11,768 nucleotides of DNA from Candidatus Symbiobacter sp. Its GTDB lineage: Bacteria; Pseudomonadota; Alphaproteobacteria; Elsterales; Elsteraceae. Below, one piece after another: positions 5,759 to 11,768 of this stretch. The notes below the pieces were generated by a model. The model worked only from the letters and a program-made list of their open reading frames with translations, was not told the DNA's origin and ran no database searches. The stretch spans positions 5,689 to 17,456 of the forward strand of contig JASGCR010000010.1 in NCBI GenBank assembly GCA_030054015.1, written 5' to 3'. The position numbers and the translations under genes are program-made. Numbering within the stretch: position 1 is the stretch's first letter; each line of letters begins with the position of its first letter.

Positions 5759-6697
5759 ATGGAACAGGTTGTCGTCAATGGTTTGTTTAGCGGTGCGCAA
5801 TATTCGCTGATCGCCCTCGGCTTAACCTTAATATTTGGCCTTATGAATGTGTTGAATTTCGCACACGGTCAAATGTATGTCTTGGGTGGGTTGGTCACAT
5901 ATACCATCGTAACCTTTGGGTTTGGGTTTATCCCGCCGGATGCCTTTACCATTTTTGGCATTGATTTCATTTTCCCGATTGCCCTGATTTGCGCCGGTAT
6001 GGTTTTGGCGATTTTGGGGGCATTGTTCGAGAAATTATTGTTCCGCACCGTGATTCGCCGCAGCAAGCGAGATGAATCAACCATGTTATTGGCGGCGGCG
6101 ACGGCCTTTTTGCTCGATGCGAGCCTGTTATTGATTTTTGGCGAGAAACTCCATTCCGTTCCCGATTTGGTGGATGGCATCATCAGCACTGATCTTGAGC
6201 CGGTATTCCCCGCTATCCCCTTTTCCGACAGTTTCAATTTGCCCTATTACAAATTATTGTTGGGGGTGATCGCTTTTGTCATGATCTTGCTGTTTGTCGC
6301 CGGGATGCGCTTTACCCGCCCGGGCCGCGCCATGCGCGCCCTCGCCCAAGATCGCATGGCCGCCCAACTTATGGGGGTGAATGTCGGTCGTTACACCATG
6401 ATTGGTTTTGCCGTGGGGGCGATGTTGGCCGGCATGACTGGTGGGTTGCTCTTGGCCGCCAGTGGCGGCATCCAAGCGACCGAGGGTGGGGCCAAATCGA
6501 TCCTCGCCTTTGAAATGATCATGCTGGGCGGGGCGGGGGTTACGGGCGGCGCGATTGCGGGCGGCTTTATCTTGGGCATGATGCAATCGGTTGGTCATAG
6601 TTTTCTCGGTAATTTCACCGATTTGGTGATTTTTGCCGCCCTGGTCGTGTTCTTATCGATCCGCCCGCAAGGATTAATGGGCAAGCCCTGGGGTTGA
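5759..6697 (+). CDS. livH: HAAT ABC transporter permease, LivH type
   Basis: This is the first of two inner-membrane channel subunits, 312 residues long, a normal length for the family. The N-terminal segment SGAQYSLIALGLTLIFGLMN followed by NFAHGQMY (33-40) is the LivH signature. Hydrophobic segments lie at about 15-30, 40-57, 70-93, 108-128, 165-182, 212-235, 247-275 and 285-302. The cytoplasmic coupling loop to the ATPases is RPGRAMRALAQDRMAAQLMGV (187-207), followed by the conserved GAMLAGMTGGLL. The protein ends with RPQGLMGK, also typical. The ATG at 5759 starts at the expected N-terminus but has only a weak ribosome binding site. It pairs with the LivM-type subunit 122 bases downstream. 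The symbol marks family position only; specificity for branched-chain amino acids is not shown. Confidence 0.93.
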   Translation: MEQVVVNGLFSGAQYSLIALGLTLIFGLMNVLNFAHGQMYVLGGLVTYTIVTFGFGFIPPDAFTIFGIDFIFPIALICAGMVLAILGALFEKLLFRTVIRRSKRDESTMLLAAATAFLLDASLLLIFGEKLHSVPDLVDGIISTDLEPVFPAIPFSDSFNLPYYKLLLGVIAFVMILLFVAGMRFTRPGRAMRALAQDRMAAQLMGVNVGRYTMIGFAVGAMLAGMTGGLLLAASGGIQATEGGAKSILAFEMIMLGGAGVTGGAIAGGFILGMMQSVGHSFLGNFTDLVIFAALVVFLSIRPQGLMGKPWG

Positions 6698-6819
6698 GCC
6701 GGAATGGCGCACCCGCGGCGGTTGAATTGCCGCCTTCGCCGCCGCCCAACTTGCCTTGGGTCACTTATCGTCACGTCATTAACATTGCAGTTCGTTGGAT
6801 CAAGTAAGGTTGTAACATC
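6698..6819 (+). other. GC-rich inverted repeats between livH and livM
   Basis: The gap contains GCGGCGG (6715-6721), which can pair either with the nearby CCGCC (6730-6734, 8-base loop) or with CCGCCGC (6739-6745). This gives two competing hairpins. No T-run follows, so it is not an intrinsic terminator; it may affect mRNA stability or read-through. AAGG about ten bases before 6820 is the likely ribosome binding site for the next gene. Confidence 0.4.
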
Positions 6820-7947
6820 ATGGAACGTTTCCCCAGTAATCCGAACCTTCCATCGCCACAGCGCGGCAATCTTTCTAATTTATCGCGGTTTGTACAAGAA
6901 TCGCGTCCAACCTGGCCTTGGCTTGGTACGGTTTTTGCTCTCATTCTCTTGTTTTTTGTTATTCCCGACTTTATCGCGTCGATGCGACCGGAAAAACAGG
7001 GACTCATTTATTACCAATTTACCCAAATCGCGCTGTTATCGATTGCCGCCGCCGGGGTCTGGCTCACATTTTACATTGGCCGCATCAATATTGGGCAAGG
7101 CGCGTTGTGTCTGGTAGGTGCCTATGTTTCCGCGATTGTCCAAGTTAAACTTGATGTTTCCTATTGGTTGACCATCCCCTTGGCCGGAATTTTTTGCGTT
7201 TTGGTTGGCATTGTGATTGGCTGGCCGATTCTGAGGCTGCGCGGGGTGTATTTCGCCATGATTACCCTGATTTTAACCGAAGTCGCCAAATTGGTGGTGT
7301 TGAATTTTCCAATCGTTACGAATGGGGCGCGGGGTATTACCAATATTCCCTTGCCCGAAGCGGTGACATTATTTGGCTTCACCATTTTGCCAGAATTTAC
7401 CGCCGATAATAACCGCATGTATTTTTATTTCCTGTCGATGTTTGTGATGGTATTGACCTTTATCGCGCTGTTTCGCTTGGTGCATTCGCGGATTGGACGT
7501 TTGTGCAAGTCTTTGCAGCAAAATGAAGAATTGGCATCTTCATTGGGGGTTAATTTGGTTTTATTGCGGCTTATCCCCTTTTGCATTTCCTGTTTCATGG
7601 GCGGAGTCGCGGGGGCACTTGCCGCCGGGGTGCAACATAATGTTGGGCCGTCCATTTTTACCGTTCAAGATTCAGTGAATTACATGTTGTATTGCTTTAT
7701 GGGCGGGCTGGGTAATTTATTTGGGCCGTTGGTTGGCACCGTCATTCTGCGCATGGGGTGGAATTATTTAACGGCAGCGGGCGATTACCAATTGTTATTT
7801 TATGCCATTGCTTTGATCATTCTTATGCTGATTATTCCCAATGGCGTCATGAGTTTGTCGCCCGTCCGGATTTATCAGCGCGTCGTGGGTTGGTTGGGGA
7901 ATCGCCGTCCGACTCTGAATACCGTCCCCCATAACCGCAAAAGTTAG
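6820..7947 (+). CDS. livM: HAAT ABC transporter permease, LivM type
   Basis: This is the second inner-membrane channel subunit. The 375 residues include a polar N-terminal stretch of about 32 residues before the first membrane segment (WPWLGTVFALILLFFVIP, 32-49). The LivM signature follows: AAAGVWLTFYIGRINIGQGAL (76-96; family members commonly read G.SLGHGAF here), the RLRGVYFAMITL segment (139-150) and the periplasmic TNGARGI motif (167-173). The ATPase-coupling loop is HSRIGRLCKSLQQNEELASSLG (222-243), followed by FMGGVAGALAAG and FMGGLGNLFGPLVG (293-306). The basic tail after about 345 is cytoplasmic. LivG begins eight bases after the stop codon, implying translational coupling. Nothing is missing. 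As with its partner, the symbol gives the family and not the substrate. Confidence 0.93.
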   Translation: MERFPSNPNLPSPQRGNLSNLSRFVQESRPTWPWLGTVFALILLFFVIPDFIASMRPEKQGLIYYQFTQIALLSIAAAGVWLTFYIGRINIGQGALCLVGAYVSAIVQVKLDVSYWLTIPLAGIFCVLVGIVIGWPILRLRGVYFAMITLILTEVAKLVVLNFPIVTNGARGITNIPLPEAVTLFGFTILPEFTADNNRMYFYFLSMFVMVLTFIALFRLVHSRIGRLCKSLQQNEELASSLGVNLVLLRLIPFCISCFMGGVAGALAAGVQHNVGPSIFTVQDSVNYMLYCFMGGLGNLFGPLVGTVILRMGWNYLTAAGDYQLLFYAIALIILMLIIPNGVMSLSPVRIYQRVVGWLGNRRPTLNTVPHNRKS

Positions 7948-7955
7948 ATGACATC

Positions 7956-8738
7956 ATGGAAACGATCTTAGAAGTCAATGAAGTATCGCGGAAATTTGGC
8001 GGTTTGGTTGCCGTCAATGGTGTGTCCTTTACGGTCAAAAAGGGCGAAATCTTGTCGGTAATCGGGCCTAATGGGGCCGGAAAATCGACTTTGTTCAAAT
8101 TGATTTCCTCTTTTATGCCCACCAGCAGCGGCAATGTAACATTCCGCAAGGAACGCATCAGCGGCCTGGCCCCCCATATTGTCGCCCGCAAGGGTGTCGT
8201 GCGTACCTTCCAAGAAACCACCATTTTCCGCAATATGACGGTGCGTGAAACCGTCATCGTCGCCCATCATTTGCGGTCACGCGCCAATTTGGTTGGTTAT
8301 TATTTCGGCACCCATTTGGCCCGCAAGGATGAACGCGAATTCGGCGAATCGGCGGATGAAATCTTGGCGTTTCTTAATTTAACCGCCATGGCGCATGAAC
8401 AAGCCAGCAATTTGCCGCATGGTCATTTACGCGCTTTGGGGATTGCGATGGGGCTGGCGACCAATCCGGTCATATTATTGCTCGACGAACCCTTTGCCGG
8501 CATGAATCACGAAGAAACCATGCGGGCGGTGGAAATGGTGCGATCTTTGCGCGACAATCGCGGCTTAACCGTGTTGTTGGTTGAGCATGACATGCCGGCG
8601 GTGATGAAAATTTCGGATCGCATCGTTGTGCTTAATTTTGGTCAGAAAATCGCCGAGGGTACGCCACAAGAAATTCAACAAAATCCAGCGGTGATTGAGG
8701 CCTATCTTGGTACCGCCGATGAGTCGATTGGCATTTAG
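7956..8738 (+). CDS. livG: HAAT ABC transporter ATPase, LivG type
   Basis: This cytoplasmic ATP-binding subunit powers uptake, presumably paired with the LivF-type subunit. In 260 residues it shows Walker A GPNGAGKST (37-45), Q-loop Q86 in RTFQETTIF, the LivG-type insertion region with YYFGTHLARKDERE (115-128), the signature position LPHGHLRALG (153-162), Walker B VILLLDE (172-178), AGMNHEET (181-188) typical of LivG, and H-loop H211 in LVEHDM. The signature is unusual in having H where LSGGQ/LSYGQ has Q, with P-H before the glycine; the key glycine G156 is kept. The start lies eight bases from the preceding stop codon with no strong ribosome binding site. Its TAG stop overlaps the AGGGGG that serves livF. 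Confidence 0.94.
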   Translation: METILEVNEVSRKFGGLVAVNGVSFTVKKGEILSVIGPNGAGKSTLFKLISSFMPTSSGNVTFRKERISGLAPHIVARKGVVRTFQETTIFRNMTVRETVIVAHHLRSRANLVGYYFGTHLARKDEREFGESADEILAFLNLTAMAHEQASNLPHGHLRALGIAMGLATNPVILLLDEPFAGMNHEETMRAVEMVRSLRDNRGLTVLLVEHDMPAVMKISDRIVVLNFGQKIAEGTPQEIQQNPAVIEAYLGTADESIGI

Positions 8739-8747
8739 GGGGTTACC

Positions 8748-9470
8748 GTGACCAAAATTTTGGATTTACAAAATATCGAACTTTATTATGATCACGTCTA
8801 TGCCTTGCGCGGTGTGTCGATCGAGGTCAATGAGGGCGAAACCGTGGCCTTGATCGGAGCCAATGGGGCCGGGAAGTCATCGATTCTGCGCGCCATTACC
8901 GGACTTCGCCGCATCAAATCCGGCCAGATCGAATATAAGGGCGAGAAAATTAACGGCCTCCCCCCCGAACGGCTGGTCGAAATGGGTATTGCGATGGTTC
9001 CCGAAGGGCGGCGCGTCTTCCCTTTTATGACGGTGCGCGATAATTTGATGATGGGGGCCTTTACCCGCCACAACAAGGCCGAGATCACCCAAACATTAGA
9101 GATGGTTTTGGCGCGCTTTCCCCGCCTTAAGGAACGCTACCACCAAGCGGCCGGCACCATGAGCGGTGGCGAGCAGCAAATGATGGTGATTGGCCGCGCC
9201 CTCATGGCTAAACCCAAATTATTATTATTGGACGAACCTTCCCTGGGTGTGGCCCCCAAATTGGTGCAGGATATTGCCCGCTCCATCGTCGCCATCAACC
9301 GCGACGAAAAAGTCAGCGTGTTGTTGGTCGAACAAAATTCGCGCATGGCCTTGTCGATTTCGGAACGGGCTTATGTTTTGGCCACCGGCTCGGTGGCTTT
9401 GGCCGGAAAATCCAAGGAAATGCGCGACGACGCACGGGTTCAGCAACTTTATTTGGGGGGGGAGTTGTAG
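8748..9470 (+). CDS. livF: HAAT ABC transporter ATPase, LivF type
   Basis: This is the second ATP-binding subunit, 240 residues long, a normal LivF length. Visible motifs are Walker A GANGAGKSS (37-45), VPEGRRVFPFMTVRDNL (84-100) typical of LivF, the canonical signature MSGGEQQ (138-144), Walker B LLLLDEPSLG (158-167) and the H-loop position Q196 in LVEQN, where LivF proteins normally carry Q. The start is GTG at 8748, five bases after AGGGGG, which overlaps the livG stop, so the two genes are translationally coupled. It is the last gene of the importer operon. After its TAG the sequence enters 90 bases without a feature and then the palindromic repeat cluster, which probably ends or processes the transcript. 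Confidence 0.95.
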   Translation: MTKILDLQNIELYYDHVYALRGVSIEVNEGETVALIGANGAGKSSILRAITGLRRIKSGQIEYKGEKINGLPPERLVEMGIAMVPEGRRVFPFMTVRDNLMMGAFTRHNKAEITQTLEMVLARFPRLKERYHQAAGTMSGGEQQMMVIGRALMAKPKLLLLDEPSLGVAPKLVQDIARSIVAINRDEKVSVLLVEQNSRMALSISERAYVLATGSVALAGKSKEMRDDARVQQLYLGGEL

Positions 9471-9560
9471 GCCCTGGCATTGTAAATTTTTAATAGGAAC
9501 AGTATCTTTAGGCGCCGCACTAACAAGAGAGTGTCAAATAAAAAGCGCGTAAAAATAAGA

Positions 9561-9708
9561 GAGCGTCATTACCCACCAGACGGCAAGCGGGAATCCGCTT
9601 GCCGTCTGAGTTGGGTAATCCCCCAGGAGTATTATTCCTCCAATGCCTGGGGGATTACCCGACAGATTTATGCCGCTTCGCGGCAAAAATCTGCGGGTAA
9701 TGACGCTC
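9561..9708. repeat. 148-base composite palindromic repeat, complete copy 1
   Basis: The outer inverted repeat GAGCGTCATTACCC (9561-9574) pairs perfectly with GGGTAATGACGCTC (9695-9708). Inside are three hairpins. Arm 1 has a perfect 14-base stem (9577-9590 with 9595-9608) and a GAAT loop. Arm 2 has a perfect 15-base stem, GGGTAATCCCCCAGG (9613-9627) with CCTGGGGGATTACCC (9646-9660), and an 18-base loop. Arm 3 has a 14-base stem with one mismatch (9663-9676 with 9680-9693) and a TTC loop. The whole can fold as a cloverleaf. It lies between the converging ends of livF and the Sel1 gene and has no coding content. Confidence 0.93.
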
Positions 9709-9778
9709 CCATTTTTTGGCAACAAAATGCTCCTGCGGATAACTAAGCCGCGCTAAGCAAAGAACGTAAAAAAAAAAA

Positions 9779-9926
9779 GAGCGTCATTACCCGCCGGACA
9801 GCGAGCGGATTTCCGCTTGCTGTCCGAGTCGGGTAATCCCCCAGGAGTATTGTTCCCTAAATGCCTGGGGGATTACCCGACAGATTTATGCCGCTTCGCG
9901 GCAAAAATCTGCGGGTAATGACGCTC
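9779..9926. repeat. 148-base composite palindromic repeat, complete copy 2
   Basis: It has the same length and architecture as the copy 218 bases upstream: outer stem 9779-9792 with 9913-9926, arm 1 at 9795-9808 with 9813-9826 (ATTT loop), arm 2 at 9831-9845 with 9864-9878, and arm 3 at 9881-9894 with 9898-9911. Arms 2 and 3 and the outer stem are identical in their paired parts to copy 1. Arm 1 differs at three left-strand positions, two matched by changes in the right strand and one leaving a G-T pair. A run of A precedes it and a run of T follows, so the outer stem is extended by A-T pairing and could act as a terminator in either direction. Confidence 0.93.
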
Positions 9927-9951
9927 TTTTTTTGTCGCTCTTTGGAATTGC

Positions 9952-9966
9952 GGCGGGTAATGACGC
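9952..9966. repeat. Remnant of the repeat's outer end next to the Sel1 gene
   Basis: GGCGGGTAATGACGC repeats the outer end of the 148-base element and ends nine bases from the Sel1 gene stop codon. The equivalent fragment at 159-175 follows the left-hand cluster after a similar TCGCTCTT spacer, so the two clusters share this tail. Confidence 0.65.
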
Positions 9967-9975
9967 ACTATTGAT

Positions 9976-11631
9976 CTATTTCCCGGTGGCATCCAGGTTA
10001 CGGTCGATGCTGTCAGGGATGATCGGTTTGGCGGCGGGGTTGTCAAGATTCAAATTGGCATTGGGACCAGCATTGGCATTGGCGGGCGTGAGGCTGTTGC
10101 GGCCACATTTTTTAAATTCGTTGGCGATACATTTCAGCGCCAGGGTTCGGGCCAGATTTTGGTCTTCGGGGGATAATTGCACCGCCAATTCATTGTGGCT
10201 TTTTTGTGCGCTGGTCAAATTATTGCCATCGGTGAAAGTGCCGGACAAGGAAACTTTGATCCACATGAGGCCCTCGACCAAATCTTGGTGGCCGACATCG
10301 CCGTTGGAGACAATCTTGCCATATTCATATTGGGCATCGGACAGGCCTTTTTCCGCCACTCTTTTGAAATAGCGCGCGGACTTGACATAATCGGCGGTGA
10401 CAATGTCGCCCTGGTCGTAAATTTGCCCCAATTGATAATAAGCCGCCATGTCGTTTTTGGCGGCGGCTTTTTCGAGCCAGGCAATGGCTTTGACCCGTTT
10501 ATCCATGCCCAGCACCCCGGCCTGGTATAATTTCGCCATCATCGACATCGCCGAAACTTCGCCCAGATCGGCAAGTTTTTCGTACCAATCGGCGGATTTG
10601 CGATAATCCACCCGCGTGATTTTGCCGTTAAGATAGGCCAGAGCCAATTTACTGTAACAGCCAATATCGCCATTCTCGGCCCCCAAAATGTAATAACGCA
10701 GGGCATATTTGCCGCTGGCCATCTTGGTGCGATCATCGGGGTCACCCACCACGGTTTGGAAATTTTTATCGACCAACCCATTGGCAAATAAATCCCCCAA
10801 AGCTTGATAGGCCACCATCGCTTTCATTTCGATCAGTTTTTGGTAAATTTTAAGCGAAATTGTCGGGTTGTAATTTTTCCCCGCCGTGGCAAAATAGGCG
10901 GCCAAGCGGAAATTCGCGCTAATATGGCCCGCATCGGCGGCTTTTTGCAGCCAGCCCAAGGCATTAAGCCCGTCAATTTCACGGCTGGGGTCGGAATCAA
11001 GGAGATATCCCCCCACTTGCCACATGCCCGCGACATCGCCTTGGCGGGCGGCGGCCAGATAAAGATCAAGGGCGGCAACCGGATTTTGCTCAACGCCATT
11101 CTTTCCCGCCAGGGTCGCAAGCCCTAACTCGATTTGGGCTTTGCTGTTGCCGTGATCGGCCGCCTTGCGCAGCCAGGCAATCAATTCTTCCGGGGAATCA
11201 TTGGATAGGGCATAAATTTGTGCCAGGGCAAATTCGGCCCAGGCCTCGCCGTGATTGGCTTTTTCTTCGATTTGGGGTTGCCAGATTTTAAGCAATTCGT
11301 TGATTTTCAAACTGGATTGCAATTTCTCACTGGCATAGGCAATTTGGATGGTTTGCGTGTTCGCTGGCTCGAAAACGCTGTTAATTTCGACATAGCCGGC
11401 GTTGTACATGAATAAAACCGGAGCAACCGTGCGCAACTCGCCGCCATCGGCCAGGGGGATTAAGATTTTCGCGGCTTGGGGATATTGCTGCAATTCATAG
11501 AGTTTCAGCCCCGCGGCCAGTTTATCACTCTTATCGCCATTATCCTCGGCCTGGGCCGGTACCGCGAAAGCCATCACGACCAGCCAGATGACGGTTAAAA
11601 ATTTTCCCGCCGCGTTAAAATTTAATTTCAT
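9976..11631 (-). CDS. Secreted Sel1-repeat (TPR-like) protein
   Basis: This is a 551-residue exported protein built largely of Sel1-like repeats, helical-pair modules that mediate protein-protein contacts. The N-terminus is a signal peptide (hydrophobic 10-24, probable cleavage after AQA at 28). Repeats are visible as variants of W-x-x-K-A-A-x-x-G-x-x-x-A at about 151-186, 187-222, 223-257, 306-341, 342-378, 379-413 and 414-450, for example WLRKAADHGNSKAQIELG and WLEKAAAKNDMAAYYQLG. Residues 25-125 contain no clear repeat. The C-terminus (514-535) is rich in Asn, Ala and Pro and probably disordered. AGGA nine bases before the ATG supports the start. No catalytic motif is seen. Sel1 proteins in other bacteria act in envelope signalling, exopolysaccharide control or host interaction, but nothing here identifies a partner. 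Confidence 0.9.
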   Translation of the reverse strand: MKLNFNAAGKFLTVIWLVVMAFAVPAQAEDNGDKSDKLAAGLKLYELQQYPQAAKILIPLADGGELRTVAPVLFMYNAGYVEINSVFEPANTQTIQIAYASEKLQSSLKINELLKIWQPQIEEKANHGEAWAEFALAQIYALSNDSPEELIAWLRKAADHGNSKAQIELGLATLAGKNGVEQNPVAALDLYLAAARQGDVAGMWQVGGYLLDSDPSREIDGLNALGWLQKAADAGHISANFRLAAYFATAGKNYNPTISLKIYQKLIEMKAMVAYQALGDLFANGLVDKNFQTVVGDPDDRTKMASGKYALRYYILGAENGDIGCYSKLALAYLNGKITRVDYRKSADWYEKLADLGEVSAMSMMAKLYQAGVLGMDKRVKAIAWLEKAAAKNDMAAYYQLGQIYDQGDIVTADYVKSARYFKRVAEKGLSDAQYEYGKIVSNGDVGHQDLVEGLMWIKVSLSGTFTDGNNLTSAQKSHNELAVQLSPEDQNLARTLALKCIANEFKKCGRNSLTPANANAGPNANLNLDNPAAKPIIPDSIDRNLDATGK

Positions 11632-11698
11632 GATAATTGATCCTGCTTAATATCTGCATATGCGCATAGCTAAGAAGAGTCGGAACAAGTCTAATTTT

Positions 11699-11768
11699 AC
11701 CCCCCCTTCTTTAGGAGGGTCTGAATAAGGCGAAAAAATCTCTGACCCCCCCTTCCTGCTTAGGAAGG
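11699..11768. repeat. C-rich palindromic repeat pair (cut by window end)
   Basis: Two related blocks start ACCCCCCCTTC at 11699 and 11745. The first continues to AGGAGGGT (11713-11720). The second has CCTTCCT (11751-11757) pairing perfectly with AGGAAGG (11762-11768) around a GCTT loop. The C-run before the second stem would pair with G residues beyond the window. This is a different sequence family from the 148-base repeat. It begins 67 bases upstream of the Sel1 gene start. Confidence 0.6.

Noticed and set aside
9561..9708. tRNA or tmRNA gene, because of the cloverleaf shape
   Set aside because: There is no CCA-accepting stem layout, no T-loop consensus and no anticodon loop. The arms are 14-15 pairs, far longer than in tRNA.
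9531..9746. Small plus-strand open frame through the repeat
   Set aside because: It is a frame left open by the palindromes, with no supported start or conserved protein.
9561..9926. CRISPR array
   Set aside because: There are two 148-base units with internal hairpins, no short uniform repeats with unique spacers, and no cas genes nearby.
1..9966. Composite transposon bounded by the two repeat clusters
   Set aside because: The clusters flank housekeeping genes (icd, rpmB) and there is no transposase, so they are better read as dispersed intergenic repeats.

Overview
The window looks chromosomal and most likely comes from a free-living alphaproteobacterium of roughly balanced base composition. 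This rests on an L28 protein of the alphaproteobacterial type, a eukaryote-like homodimeric NADP isocitrate dehydrogenase, and a dense cluster of GANTC sites (the CcrM methylation target of that class) in one regulatory region. No species can be named from the sequence alone. I see no tRNA, rRNA, CRISPR array, transposase, phage gene or toxin-antitoxin pair.

Layout, left to right. Positions 1-175 hold truncated copies of a palindromic repeat. They abut the 3' end of icd (minus strand), which is preceded on the same strand by a membrane-anchored diguanylate cyclase and then rpmB (ribosomal protein L28). Next comes an Asp/Glu/hydantoin-family racemase, also on the minus strand. A 508-base divergent intergenic region (3744-4251) separates the racemase from a plus-strand ABC importer of the branched-chain amino acid/amide (HAAT) family. 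The importer order is periplasmic binding protein, a strong intrinsic terminator hairpin, LivH-type permease, LivM-type permease, LivG-type ATPase and LivF-type ATPase. Then come two full 148-base copies of the same palindromic repeat (9561-9926), a minus-strand secreted Sel1-repeat protein, and the start of a different C-rich palindromic repeat at the right edge.

How the parts may work together: the binding protein captures a small amino acid-like or amide-like solute, LivH/LivM form the channel and LivG/LivF power uptake. The divergently transcribed racemase acts on amino acids, hydantoins or allantoin in related proteins. A shared regulatory region is therefore consistent with one uptake-and-racemisation unit, although the substrate cannot be read from sequence. 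The region carries an 11.6-unit tandem repeat with six GANTC sites and a spaced 22-base direct repeat next to a TATGAT element, so methylation-sensitive and activator-dependent control is a reasonable hypothesis.

The most unusual structure is the 148-base repeat. Its outer inverted repeat encloses three hairpins, so it can fold as a cloverleaf. Four copies of one heptamer allow an alternative fold. The two intact copies differ by paired substitutions that keep the first arm base-paired. Both repeat clusters lie just beyond gene 3' ends and share the same two-unit order and flanks, which suggests that a whole cluster was copied.
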